Source: GCA-003244245 sp050700355 (GTDB taxonomy: Bacteria; Actinomycetota; Actinomycetes; Mycobacteriales; Pseudonocardiaceae). Taken from it: a stretch of DNA of 64,000 nt. The stretch is taken from NCBI GenBank assembly GCA_050700355.1, contig JBOHHE010000100.1:1-64000 (forward strand), in the 5' to 3' direction. The position numbers and the translations under genes are program-made. The stretch's first letter is position 1; each line of letters begins with the position of its first letter. Shown piece after piece: positions 24,894 to 33,781 of this stretch. The notes beneath the pieces were generated by a model. The model did no database searches. It was not told the origin of the DNA and saw nothing but the letters and a program-made list of their open reading frames with translations.

Positions 24894-26051
24894 TTAGGTG
24901 GGGGCACTACGCCGACGGCGACCCGCGAAGATCGTCACACCAAGAATGCCGATCGCGAGCGCGATCACTCCGGTGACCGTCGCGCCCCGTATCTCCCACC
25001 GCGAATTGGGTATGAGGAAGGCCGCGATGTCGAGCATGAAAGCCGCCGCCGACACCACGGTCAACGCGGCGGCCACGCGGTTCAGGCGCTCGTCGAGTCG
25101 CCCGCTGCGCAGCGAGGACTCCGAGAGCAGTGACGCTCCCACATAGCGCAGCAGTTCCTCGGCCCGCTGCCGGGCACTGTCCAGGCCCAGCACCAGATGG
25201 GCAGCCAGAAAGGTCGCTCGATGAGACTGCGCCGAATCGAGACGATAGGTGTCGATATGGTGGTAATCGGCCCAGACACCGTCGAGAAAACGTCGGAACG
25301 CATGGACATCGACATGATTGCGGTTGGGGCGCGCCAAGTCGGCCAGAATCCGGCGCCCACCCGCGGTAGCGCCGGCGAGCAGGGCGGCTTGCGCAACGGC
25401 GACGTCGGTGGGCTCGATCATCGTCAGGATCTCGGTGAGCGGCACGGAAGAATCGCTGTCCCAGGAATAGGTGTAGGGCAACAAGATGCGACAGCTGGGA
25501 CTGGTGATCAGCTTGGGAACCCGAGGGTCGGGTTCCCAAGCTGGATCCCGCGTGATGAAGTGACAGTTGTACCGCACTGCACGCCGATCGATCGATAGCT
25601 GACCGGCGTCGATGATGACATCAGGTCGAGGTGTGATCTCTCCGAGAAGTCCGGCGCGCAGCACTGCGCCCAGCACCTCTTCCAGAATGGGTCTGTCGGC
25701 TTCTCGCAACGCGTAGTTGACCCGCGCATCAAGGGCGTCCAGTTCCGCCAAGTCCAACGTCCGGAGATCGATTTCATGCCGCATGGCGTACACCACGAGC
25801 AGTGTCCCAGCAGCCAGTGCACGAGCGTGACAGCGGATGATCTGGATACCGGGCAGGTCCAAGAAGGGCACCACCAGGTCGGTGAGATCAACCTCGATCG
25901 TCGGATCCGAGTTGTAGACCAGCGAACCAAGAGTTCCCGGCACGGGATGGATCTCGCCACGCCCTGGCACCTTGATTGTCCGGGGGGCGAGATCCAGCTG
26001 GCTGTAATGCAGCGGGTATGCCCGGCTCTGCACGTGCAACACACCGGTCAT
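24894..26051 (-). CDS. Membrane-anchored hypothetical protein in the dnaE2 operon
   Basis: A 385-residue protein whose ATG (26051) overlaps the stop of the preceding methyltransferase gene as ATGA. Residues 1-320 are soluble-like: PLHYSQLDLAPRTIKVPGRG, HEIDLRTLDLAELDALDARV (possible coiled helix), SPSCRILLPYTYSWDSDSSV and a helical segment with RNHVDVHAFRRFLDGVWADY. Two hydrophobic helices lie near the C-terminus (VVSAAAFMLDIAAFLIPNS and TVTGVIALAIGILGVTIFAG), so the bulk is predicted cytoplasmic. I do not recognise the family. As last gene of an apparent SOS-controlled operon it may be a damage-inducible membrane protein, but that rests on position only. Confidence 0.7.
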   Translation of the reverse strand: MTGVLHVQSRAYPLHYSQLDLAPRTIKVPGRGEIHPVPGTLGSLVYNSDPTIEVDLTDLVVPFLDLPGIQIIRCHARALAAGTLLVVYAMRHEIDLRTLDLAELDALDARVNYALREADRPILEEVLGAVLRAGLLGEITPRPDVIIDAGQLSIDRRAVRYNCHFITRDPAWEPDPRVPKLITSPSCRILLPYTYSWDSDSSVPLTEILTMIEPTDVAVAQAALLAGATAGGRRILADLARPNRNHVDVHAFRRFLDGVWADYHHIDTYRLDSAQSHRATFLAAHLVLGLDSARQRAEELLRYVGASLLSESSLRSGRLDERLNRVAAALTVVSAAAFMLDIAAFLIPNSRWEIRGATVTGVIALAIGILGVTIFAGRRRRSAPT

Positions 26052-26890
26052 AGGACAGCCGTCGCCACGTACTCTGGGATCAGCTCGGTCTCCGGCACGA
26101 GTACCTCACCCAAGTACTGGCGCTGCAGGTCCTCCGGCCCGTGATCCTGGACCCGGCCGCCGAGCAGGAAAGCGATCTCTTCGCGCGGGAGGTAGGTGCT
26201 GTTCTCGGGTACCGAACGCCGCCGAAACCACTGCCGCTGGGCAGCCAGCACCCGGTTGTCCGCCGCCGCCGCGGGCCAGTAGCTCAGAACGGTCAGCGTC
26301 TGAGCCGACAGACCCGCACCCAGGCTCGCCGTGGCCCGTGCGGCGTCCGGAGACAGGTAAAAGATCAGCCCTTCAGCAACAAGGGCGACCGGCCGTCCAC
26401 CCGCCAGCTCCCGCGCCTGCTCGACGAGCTGACGGCGTCCCTCGGTGGTGCCCAGGTCGAGCGCGAGGTAGTGGACGTTGCGTTCCTCGACGACCCCGGT
26501 GGCCACCAGTTGCGCAGCTCGTTGCCGCTTGGCCGAGACGATGTCCGGCAGGTCGACCTCGAGCGCAGCCGAGAACGGGAGTAGCCACGGATAGGAGGAG
26601 AATCCGGCCCCACACACCACCAGCACGGTGTCGGGATGCTGCACCAATGACTTGCTGAGCGTGTCCAGCACGAACCGTCCCCGCAATGAGACGACCAAGT
26701 CGTCATGGGGATACACGGTCTCGGCGAAGTCGTCCCACAGTTCGCGAACGGAGGCGCGCTCGGTCGCTGGGATCCAATCTTGCGCCACCCGGTCCCGCGC
26801 CAGGTCACGGCGTCGCGCCCGTGATTCGTTGACCAGGTACGCCGTTAGTTCCACTCCACCGCGCACGCCGGTATCCAACCACGCCCGCAC
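26048..26890 (-). CDS. Class I SAM-dependent methyltransferase, LCM/Ppm1-like
   Basis: A 280-residue protein of the leucine carboxyl methyltransferase-like family common in actinobacteria. The start is a GTG at 26890, nine bases after the dnaE2 stop. SAM-binding features are VLVVCGAGFSSYPWLLPF (motif I, with C-G-A-G in place of the usual L-G-A-G), EVDLPDIVSAKRQRA (acidic residue of motif II), NVHYLALDLGT and PVALVAEGLIFYLSPDAA, the family's post-motif region. The target could be a small-molecule carboxylate or a protein terminus. The tight spacing behind dnaE2 and the ATGA overlap with the next gene show cotranscription. A link to mutagenic repair is not established for this family. Confidence 0.8.
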   Translation of the reverse strand: MRAWLDTGVRGGVELTAYLVNESRARRRDLARDRVAQDWIPATERASVRELWDDFAETVYPHDDLVVSLRGRFVLDTLSKSLVQHPDTVLVVCGAGFSSYPWLLPFSAALEVDLPDIVSAKRQRAAQLVATGVVEERNVHYLALDLGTTEGRRQLVEQARELAGGRPVALVAEGLIFYLSPDAARATASLGAGLSAQTLTVLSYWPAAAADNRVLAAQRQWFRRRSVPENSTYLPREEIAFLLGGRVQDHGPEDLQRQYLGEVLVPETELIPEYVATAVL

Positions 26891-26899
26891 CCGACCGGG

Positions 26900-29800
26900 T
26901 CACCGGAAGTCACGGGAGTTGGAGCGAATCCGCATATCCAGTGGTGCGGCGTATTCGGCTAGCACGTTGATCACTCCCTCAGCGATCTGCAACCGACCAC
27001 GCAGTAGCAGCGCCGGATAGGCTCGCACAACCGTGCGGTAGCGAACCCAGAAACCCGGTGAGCAGATCACGTTCACCATGCCGGTCTCGTCCTCCAGGTT
27101 GAGGAAGGTGACTCCGCCCGCGGTGGCCGGGCGTTGTCGATGCGTCACCGCGCCCGCGACCAGCACCCGCTGCCCGTCGCTGTGGTCACGCAGGGCGGCG
27201 GCGGTCACCACACCCAGGGCGTCCAAATCGGCCCGCAGGAACTGGGTGGGAAAGCTGCCGGGTGAGACGCCGGTGGCCCAGACGTCGGCCGCAGCGAGCT
27301 CCAGCCCGCTCATCCCGGGCAACGCGGGCGCGGTGACCCCCACTGCGGTGCCGGGCAGCCGGTCCGGTCGCTCGGCGGCCACCGCTCCAGCGGACCACAG
27401 CGCCTGGCGGCGGTGGGGGGAGAACTGGTCGAACACCCCGCCGGTGGCCAGTGCCTCGGCCTGAGCTGTGGTGAGCCCCACCCGGCGCGCGACGTCGGCG
27501 ATGCTGCGGTAGCGGCCGTGGGCTTGCCGTTCCTCGACCAGCCGGGTGGCCAACAGCTGGCCCACGGTGCGCACCGTGGCCAGCCCCAGCCGCAGCGCCT
27601 GTTCCGGCGCACCCTCGGCGGCCGGTTCCAGCCCGGCATGCACCGCGCTCTCGTTGACGTCCGGGCCGCGGATGGTGACGCCGTGTCGCCGGGCATCGGC
27701 GATCAGCGACTGCGGGGAGTAGAAACCCATCGGCTGTGCCCGCAACAATGCGGCGCAGAACGCCGCTGGGTAGTAGTACTTGAACCAGGCGCTGTAATAG
27801 ACCAGCGCCGCGAAGCTGATCGAGTGGCTCTCCGGGAAACCGAAATTGGCGAACGCCAGTAGCTTGGTGTAAATCTGCTCGGCCGGCTCGCCGGTGATTC
27901 CGTGCCGCGCCATTCCGTCGAAGAATCGTTCACGTAGGCGTTCCATCCGCTCGGTGGAGCGCTTGGCACCCATCGCGCGGCGCAGTTCGTCGGCCTCGGC
28001 GGCGGAGAAGTCGGCGACGTCGATGGCCATCTGCATGAGCTGTTCTTGGAACAGTGGCACGCCCAGCGTCTTGCGCAGCGCACCCGCCAGCCGCGGATGG
28101 TCGTAGTCCCAGTCCTGGCCATTGCGGCGCCGGAGATAGGGATGCACCGAGCCGCCTTGGATCGGACCGGGGCGGATCAGCGCCACCTCGACCACCAGGT
28201 CATAGAAGCATCGGGGTTTCAATCGGGGCAGGGTGGCCATCTGCGCGCGGGACTCCACCTGGAACACCCCGATCGAATCGGCCTTGGCGAGCATTTGGTA
28301 GATGGCCGGGTCGGTGGGGTGCAGGTCCGCGAGCTGTATCCGGTGCCGGTGGTGATGCTGGACGAGATCGACCGCGTAATGCAGCGCGGAGAGCATTCCG
28401 AGCCCGAGCAGATCGAACTTCACCAGCCCGGCGGCCGCGCAGTCGTCTTTGTCCCACTGCACCACCGAGCGGTTCTCTTTCCGAGCCCACTCCACCGGGC
28501 AGACCTCGGCGATCGGGCGGGAGCAGATCACCATGCCGCCGGAGTGGATGCCCAGATGGCGGGGAAACCCCTCCAGTTCTGCGGCCATCGCCAGCACCGG
28601 CTCGGGAATCTCGCTCGGTCCTTGTTCCAGCGACCCCCAGCCGTCGATCTGCCTGCTCCAGGCGTCCTGGGTGCCGGTCGAGTAGCCCAGTGCCTTGGCC
28701 ACATCCCGCACCGCAGAACGAGCCCGGTAGGTGATCACGTTGGCGACCTGGGCGGTACGGTCGCGGCCGTATCTGCGGTAGACGTACTGAATGGCCTCTT
28801 CCCGGCGATCGGATTCGATGTCCAGGTCGATGTCGGGATAGCCGTCCCGGTCCGGGGCGAGGAATCGCTCGAAGAGCAGGTCCATCGCGACCGCGTCGAC
28901 GTTCGTGATACCCAGCGCATAGCAGACTGCGGAGTTGGCCGCCGAACCGCGGCCCTGGCAGTAGATGTCGGCCCGGCGGCAGAATCTCACGATGTCGTGC
29001 ACGATGAGGAAGTAGCCGGGGAAGTTCTTCTCCTCGATGACGGCCAGTTCGTGCTCGATCTGATGGTAGGCACCGGGACGCTCGTCGTAGCTGCCGTAAC
29101 GGGTGGCCGCACCCAGCCAGGTGAGCTCCCGCAGCCAGCCGACCTCGGTGTGACCGGTGGGAACGTCGAACGGCGGTAGATCCGGTGCCACCAGGTGCAG
29201 GTCGAAGGCGCACTCCCGGCCCAGCGCGGCAGCCCGTCGCACCGCCCCGGGCCAGCGGGCGAACCGCTCGACCATCTCATTACCGGAGCGCAGATGGGCC
29301 GTTGCCGCGGCAGGCAGCCAACCGTCCATCTCGTTCAGGTTGCGCCGGGCCCGAATCGCGGCGAGTGCGGTAGCCAGCCGGTATCGGGAGGGGGTGGCGT
29401 AGTGCGCGGCGGTGGTGGCGACGGTGTCCAGCCCGTGGGCTGCAGCCAGCGCGGCAAGTGCGTCGTTGCGCTCGGTGTCGTCCGGGAGGCCGTTGGCGGT
29501 AAGTTCGACGACGACATGGTTGGGGCCGAACAACCTGGTCAGACGGCGTAACTGCGCGGTCGCGGCGGCCGTTCCGGCACGCTCCAGCGCCCGGCGCACC
29601 GCTCCCTTGCGGCAACCTGTGAGCACCACCCAATGCCCGCCCGCAGCGGCGGCCACCGCGTCCAGGTCATAGACCGGTTTGCCCTTCTCTTTCCCCGCAA
29701 GCTGGGCCTCGCTGATTACCCGAGATAGCCGGCGATAGCCCTCGGGATCCCGGGCCAGTACCAGCAGATGCTCCCCCTCCGGATCGGGCACCCCGTTCTG

Positions 29801-30262
29801 CGGCGCGGTGAGCCCGAGGCTGAGCTCCGCGCCGAACACGGTCTTGACCCCCAGCTCGCGGGCAGCCTCAGCGAAACGCACAACGCCGTACAGGCCGTCG
29901 TGATCGGTGATCGCTATCGCATCCAGCTCTAATCGGGCGGCCTCCTCAACCAGCTCCTCGGGGTGACTAGCCCCATCCAGAAAACTGAAGTTGGAGTGGC
30001 AGTGCAGCTCCGCATAAGCGGTATGCGGCTCATTCTCCGCCTGAGCCTGTCCCTCAGCCTGGACGGATGGCGACTCATGACGGTCCCGACGCCGTACCCA
30101 CGCCGGACTGTCCCCACCATCCCCGGGATACTTCTCATCGCGATGACACCCCGACCGCCCGGACCCGGCGCACCCGGAATCCTCAGACCCGGACCCGGCG
30201 GGTCGCCCGGACAGCGCCCGTTCCAGGTCCGCCCACCGCACCGGCGGGTTGTTCCAGCCCAT
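26900..30262 (-). CDS. dnaE2: Error-prone DNA polymerase III alpha subunit DnaE2
   Basis: A 1120-residue C-family polymerase. The N-terminus GWNNPPVRWADLERALSG is the usual DnaE2 beginning. The PHP domain follows (AELHCHSNFSFLDGASHPEE, LDAIAITDHDGLYGVVRFAE). The palm has YCQGRGSAANSAVCYALGIT and the catalytic aspartates in GYPDIDLDIESDRREEAIQY. The C-terminal OB fold reads AGAVTHRQRPATAGGVTFLN and LEDETGMVNVICSPGFW. No tau-binding C-terminal extension is present, as expected for DnaE2 rather than DnaE1. DnaE2 acts with ImuA' and ImuB in translesion synthesis; those genes lie at 50.6-52.8 kb. The ATG is 15 bases after the stop of the DUF222-HNH gene. I see no separate LexA box at its start, so it should depend on the promoter at 31.9 kb. 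Confidence 0.95.
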   Translation of the reverse strand: MGWNNPPVRWADLERALSGRPAGSGSEDSGCAGSGRSGCHRDEKYPGDGGDSPAWVRRRDRHESPSVQAEGQAQAENEPHTAYAELHCHSNFSFLDGASHPEELVEEAARLELDAIAITDHDGLYGVVRFAEAARELGVKTVFGAELSLGLTAPQNGVPDPEGEHLLVLARDPEGYRRLSRVISEAQLAGKEKGKPVYDLDAVAAAAGGHWVVLTGCRKGAVRRALERAGTAAATAQLRRLTRLFGPNHVVVELTANGLPDDTERNDALAALAAAHGLDTVATTAAHYATPSRYRLATALAAIRARRNLNEMDGWLPAAATAHLRSGNEMVERFARWPGAVRRAAALGRECAFDLHLVAPDLPPFDVPTGHTEVGWLRELTWLGAATRYGSYDERPGAYHQIEHELAVIEEKNFPGYFLIVHDIVRFCRRADIYCQGRGSAANSAVCYALGITNVDAVAMDLLFERFLAPDRDGYPDIDLDIESDRREEAIQYVYRRYGRDRTAQVANVITYRARSAVRDVAKALGYSTGTQDAWSRQIDGWGSLEQGPSEIPEPVLAMAAELEGFPRHLGIHSGGMVICSRPIAEVCPVEWARKENRSVVQWDKDDCAAAGLVKFDLLGLGMLSALHYAVDLVQHHHRHRIQLADLHPTDPAIYQMLAKADSIGVFQVESRAQMATLPRLKPRCFYDLVVEVALIRPGPIQGGSVHPYLRRRNGQDWDYDHPRLAGALRKTLGVPLFQEQLMQMAIDVADFSAAEADELRRAMGAKRSTERMERLRERFFDGMARHGITGEPAEQIYTKLLAFANFGFPESHSISFAALVYYSAWFKYYYPAAFCAALLRAQPMGFYSPQSLIADARRHGVTIRGPDVNESAVHAGLEPAAEGAPEQALRLGLATVRTVGQLLATRLVEERQAHGRYRSIADVARRVGLTTAQAEALATGGVFDQFSPHRRQALWSAGAVAAERPDRLPGTAVGVTAPALPGMSGLELAAADVWATGVSPGSFPTQFLRADLDALGVVTAAALRDHSDGQRVLVAGAVTHRQRPATAGGVTFLNLEDETGMVNVICSPGFWVRYRTVVRAYPALLLRGRLQIAEGVINVLAEYAAPLDMRIRSNSRDFR

Positions 30263-30277
30263 AGCCCGGATCCCGGG

Positions 30278-31915
30278 TTAGAACGGAGGCGGGTCGAGAT
30301 CCGGGTTGTACTCGGCTTCGACCTCACTTTGGGGAGCGTTGATTTCGGGGGCGTGGGTTTTGATCAGGTGGTCGTGGCGGCAGCCGGCGTAGAGGTTGTG
30401 CTCGCTGGTGTCGCCCTCGGGCCAGGGGATGGTGTGGTCCAGATCGGCGGTGGCGGCGCGTTGACCGCAGATCGGGTTGCGGCAGTACACGTCGCGGGCG
30501 CGGACGAAATCAGCGAGTCCGGTTGGTGAGGTGTAGGTGGTGCGGCCGTAGTCAAGCAGGGTGCCCGAGGCGGGATCGGTGAGCAGCCGGCGCCAGGTTC
30601 CTTCGGCGGCGATCTCGCGGGCCAGCGCGGCGGGGATGGGTCCGTGCCCGACCAGTTCCCCGGGGTGCTCGTCGAGTCCGAGCAGCATGGTGATCGGCAC
30701 GATCACCGAGATCAGCGGTTTGCCCGGCCCAGCTGTGCCGCGCCCAGCGCCGCAGCGGTGCCCACCCCGGCTGGTCCCCCCGCGATCTGCCGGATCGGCA
30801 GGACTGGCTGACGGCGCCCCGGGCTCGGTGTGTGGGGGTTCGGCGGTGTCTGTCTGGTGCTCGGTGTCCCCGGTGCTGGTGTCTGTGGTGCTGGAGCAGG
30901 TGCCCTCGGAGGGAGTCTCGCAGCAGCCGTCGTCGACGCTGTCACCGTTGGCGCAGTCGCAGTCGGGGTCGGCGCAGTCGTCGGTGGCTGCGCAGCGTCG
31001 CCCGGTGAGCAGATCGACGAGCAGATCCACCCGGCGCGCGTCCATCCCCCGGGGGTCGTCTGCGCCCAGTCCGCGGGCGAGGTGGCACAGCCGCTGATAC
31101 GCCGCGCTGGCATCTGGGGCGGAGAGCAGTGCCCACAGCGTGGCCATGCCCGTCTCCTCCGGGGACACCACGACGCGGCGGTCTTTACGTCGCTGCTGGT
31201 GGCGGGCTGCCGCACCGTCGGGGTCGATCGCCAGGACCGCTCGGGTCAGCGCGGCCCGTAACTGGGATCGGGTCTGGGTCGTGGCGCGGGGCAGTACCCG
31301 GGCTTCCAGCGCGCCGCGCTGCTCGGGGGTGAGCAGGTAGCTGGTCTCGGTGATCGCCCGGACCTTGAGCACATCCAGCGTCCCGGCCTCCCACGCCGCC
31401 AGGGTGGCGGGCAGATCCTGCACCAGGGTCTGGGCCATCATTAGCCGGTCCAGCGCCGCGCTGCGGGAGAGCCGCAGCGCCAAGCCCACCTCGTCGGAGG
31501 CATAGTTACTGCACGCCACGGGCACATCCGAGCGAGTCGGCTGGGAATAGTTCTCCGGGCGACGGCGAGCGAACTCCGCCAACAACCCCGCCTGGCGCGC
31601 CCCGGCCCAGGACACCACCCGATCGAACGCCACGATGCCCTCGATCAGATCGGCATCCGAAAGCGCCGCGGGCACCGCCGCACCCTGCTCCAACTCCAAC
31701 GCCAACCACCCCGAGGGCACACCCGCCGACCACGGCACAGGCGCCGGCTCGGACTCCCACGGTGGCGGTAGTGCGCCGACGGGAGCCCCGGCGTCCAACG
31801 CGTCCACGATCCGGGCGTACTCAGCCAGCACCTGCTCGACCGGAACCTGCTCGACGGGGACGTCCTCCAGCGCAGCGGGAGACACCTCCAGCAGGTCCAG
31901 CAGGCCGTCGAACAT
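30278..31915 (-). CDS. DUF222 / 13E12-type HNH endonuclease, intact, SOS-linked
   Basis: A 545-residue protein beginning MFDGLLDLLEVSPAALED. The DUF222 domain spans roughly residues 75-330 (ALSDADLIEGIVAFDRVVSW, NYASDEVGLALRLSRSAALD, RVLPRATTQTRSQLRAALTR). A disordered Cys/Asp/Thr-rich linker follows around 310-390 (CADPDCDCANGDSVDDGCC). Then comes the HNH nuclease: RDVYCRNPICGQRA, DLDHTIPWPEGDTSEHNLYA and GCRHDHLIKTH, with Cys pairs and the D-H/N/H residues. The start codon lies inside a 16-bp LexA box, and a TATAAT box 8 bases before the ATG implies a leaderless transcript. It is the first gene of the dnaE2 operon. 13E12-family genes with LexA boxes are known in M. tuberculosis. The nuclease role in the SOS response is unknown. 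Confidence 0.9.
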   Translation of the reverse strand: MFDGLLDLLEVSPAALEDVPVEQVPVEQVLAEYARIVDALDAGAPVGALPPPWESEPAPVPWSAGVPSGWLALELEQGAAVPAALSDADLIEGIVAFDRVVSWAGARQAGLLAEFARRRPENYSQPTRSDVPVACSNYASDEVGLALRLSRSAALDRLMMAQTLVQDLPATLAAWEAGTLDVLKVRAITETSYLLTPEQRGALEARVLPRATTQTRSQLRAALTRAVLAIDPDGAAARHQQRRKDRRVVVSPEETGMATLWALLSAPDASAAYQRLCHLARGLGADDPRGMDARRVDLLVDLLTGRRCAATDDCADPDCDCANGDSVDDGCCETPSEGTCSSTTDTSTGDTEHQTDTAEPPHTEPGAPSASPADPADRGGTSRGGHRCGAGRGTAGPGKPLISVIVPITMLLGLDEHPGELVGHGPIPAALAREIAAEGTWRRLLTDPASGTLLDYGRTTYTSPTGLADFVRARDVYCRNPICGQRAATADLDHTIPWPEGDTSEHNLYAGCRHDHLIKTHAPEINAPQSEVEAEYNPDLDPPPF

Positions 31916-31928
31916 GTGTTCGATTATA
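31908..31928 (-). promoter_or_regulatory. SOS promoter: TATAAT -10 box and LexA box over the HNH start codon
   Basis: The LexA box TCGAACATGTGTTCGA (plus strand 31908-31923) fits the actinobacterial SOS consensus GAAC-N4-GTTC with both flanking TCG/CGA extensions. On the minus strand the -10 hexamer TATAAT occupies 31928-31923 and touches the box. The ATG of the DUF222-HNH gene is at 31915-31913, where transcription should start, so the message would be leaderless. No good -35 is present (TAGTTT with a 16-bp spacer). Repressor bound here would block both RNA polymerase and the start codon. Confidence 0.85.
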
Positions 31929-31950
31929 GCAGAGGGTTCCGGCGAAACTA

Positions 31951-32568
31951 CTAAAGGCTCAGTTCACGGTGAGTGACCCACAACACCTCTACCAGTTGTC
32001 CAGAAGAGCGCCGACCGGGAAGACATGGATGAGACCAATCATCACAACCCTGGCGTGGCAGGCCCACCTGCTCCGCACCAGTCAAGGAGACGCCAGTCTG
32101 GGCACGCTGCGGGACGAGTTGGGCAAGAGGCTTCCCCGCAGCAGGGTCACCGCGCCGCTGCTTCACCGGACTCCAGTCCTCCTTACACGGTCGGTGCAGC
32201 GTGGCGTCGATAAATGAGTCCATCCTGGACCAGGCGGCCGGCAGGGTCATACCCTCGGGCGCCAGCACGCCCGCAACCCAGAACGCTGCGTCGATGCGGA
32301 CCCGGCCCTGACAATCGGCGGTCCAGAACCACAGATGCGTGGTGGCCTGCGGCAGCGTGTCGGGGAGGATCGGCATGCTCTGAGCTATATCGGTGATCAC
32401 CGGAAGGGTGGCGAGCGGATAGTCTTGGCGCCAGCTGTGTTCGTCGTCAGCGAGCCGGAGCCGGTGGTCTGCTTCCAGAACTCGAAGCCCGCATCGAACT
32501 CGGCCCGCTTCCCCCGCCCGGTCGTTGCAGGTGTGTCCGGGTGGGTACCAGACGAGATCGACCGGCAC
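31951..32568 (-). CDS. Hypothetical protein, possibly decayed
   Basis: A 205-codon frame from a GTG at 32568 with no clear ribosome site. The central part is clearly protein-like: RLRLADDEHSWRQDYPLATL, PVITDIAQSMPILPDTLPQA and TTHLWFWTADCQGRVRIDAA, then FWVAGVLAPEGMTLPAAWSR. After about residue 135 (CKEDWSPVKQRRGDPAAGKP) the composition turns atypical, as if a frameshift had replaced the true C-terminus. I do not recognise the family. It lies just upstream of the SOS promoter of the HNH-dnaE2 operon, in the same orientation, but is separated from it by that promoter. Confidence 0.35.
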   Translation of the reverse strand: MPVDLVWYPPGHTCNDRAGEAGRVRCGLRVLEADHRLRLADDEHSWRQDYPLATLPVITDIAQSMPILPDTLPQATTHLWFWTADCQGRVRIDAAFWVAGVLAPEGMTLPAAWSRMDSFIDATLHRPCKEDWSPVKQRRGDPAAGKPLAQLVPQRAQTGVSLTGAEQVGLPRQGCDDWSHPCLPGRRSSGQLVEVLWVTHRELSL

Positions 32569-33136
32569 AGCATCACGGCGTAGCGCAATCCCCAGAGCCC
32601 ACAGCTCTCAAGGTCAGCGCGGTCCTCGCCTGTGCAAAGATCTCAGCAGATCATCGCGATCAGCAGCGAGGTCAAAGCCGTCGTCCGGCTCGTGCTGATG
32701 CGGACCTTTTCCACACGTTACTGAACGACATCAGACCCAACTCCGTCCTCTCTACCAGGACCCTTGCTTCGAAATACGGAAGACCACTACCCGCGCTGGT
32801 ATGGAACTCGACGCACGGAGGACACTTCAGAGCCCGCTTTCATCTCTCAGAGCAGCGCGCAGCACCCCCAACTCGACTGCGGACCCGGCTGGCGGGGGGC
32901 ACTCGCCGCAGACGGTGCTGTCGCTGGAACGCATCCGGCCGTCGGCGTGCTCACGGAAAAGTCGATACCCCCGTGAACGTGGCGGACCGGAACTACGTCC
33001 ATGAGTTCACAGGACCGTATCGGCCCATCGCCGGCACCACGAGAGGACAGGGCAACCATGGGCATTGTCCGCACATCCGCCTATTGCGCGGTCCGCACTC
33101 ACCAGCCGGCCCCGGCCGCCCGCACCGAGGACGAGC
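32569..33136. other. Intergenic stretch before the sigma-PknG operon
   Basis: No recognisable gene is present on either strand. Base composition is mixed and several short frames overlap without ribosome sites. A 34-codon frame starting at ATG 33058 (MGIVRTSAYCAVRTHQP) would overlap the sigma factor start and could be a leader peptide, but the evidence is thin. The promoter of the nine-gene operon must lie in the 3' part; I cannot identify a convincing -35/-10 pair. Confidence 0.35.
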
Positions 33137-33781
33137 ATGTCCATGCCTGCCGACGACGGTGACGACGCAGCGCGCTTCACGCGGGCCTACGGGTGCTCAC
33201 CCGAGCAAGTACTCGACTGGCTGCTGCACAACGGTTACCGGATCACCCACGGGAACCGCAATGCCGCCGAGGATCTGGCCCAGGACACCTTCGAGCGGCT
33301 GCTCAAAGCCACGCCCACGGTCGTTCCATCAGCACCGAAAGCATACATCCTGCGAATCCAGACGAACCTGTTCATCGATCAACGACGGCGGAACAAGGCA
33401 GTTCGACGAGGAAACGATAACCGCTCCCACCCGCTGCATGAAGCTCCGGAACCGGTGGTGCTGATGCCTGGTCCGGAGGCGCTGGCCCTGATGGAGGAAA
33501 CCCGAATTTCGGTGCTGGAGGCCATCAAGAAACTTCCCCAGCGCGAGCAGGAGGTCGTCGAATTGGCTCTCGATTACCTATCGATGGGGCTGGACTACCG
33601 AACCAGAGACGAGATCGCGCGAATACTGAAGATACCAACAGGCACCGTAAGGAGTCGCCTGCACAACGCGATCAGAAATCTACGGAAGTTGATCCAGCGC
33701 CCGGGGGGCGACATCCCGGGAGAGGATGCCCCAGAGAAAGGAGAAAATAATGACCGAAGAAGTCGAAGAGATCGACTTTGA
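33137..33781 (+). CDS. ECF-like RNA polymerase sigma factor (first gene of PknG operon)
   Basis: A 214-residue sigma-70 family protein from the ATG at 33137, behind GAGG with a 6-base gap. Region 2 is present (ITHGNRNAAEDLAQDTFERL, AYILRIQTNLFIDQRRRN). Region 4 has LPQREQEVVELALDYLSMGL then DEIARILKIPTGTVRSRLHN, the DNA-recognition helix. Between them lies an acidic/proline-rich linker (HEAPEPVVLMPGPEALALM). The C-terminal tail is charged (GEDAPEKGENNDRRSRRDRL) and overlaps the start of the next gene by 32 bases. No zinc anti-sigma gene adjoins it; the membrane protein encoded next may take that role. It likely directs transcription of its own operon. Confidence 0.85.
   Translation: MSMPADDGDDAARFTRAYGCSPEQVLDWLLHNGYRITHGNRNAAEDLAQDTFERLLKATPTVVPSAPKAYILRIQTNLFIDQRRRNKAVRRGNDNRSHPLHEAPEPVVLMPGPEALALMEETRISVLEAIKKLPQREQEVVELALDYLSMGLDYRTRDEIARILKIPTGTVRSRLHNAIRNLRKLIQRPGGDIPGEDAPEKGENNDRRSRRDRL

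Noticed and set aside
30262..30300. Separate LexA box directly before dnaE2
   Set aside because: The gap between the HNH stop and the dnaE2 ATG is 15 bp and holds no palindrome; the operon promoter at 31.9 kb is the better explanation.
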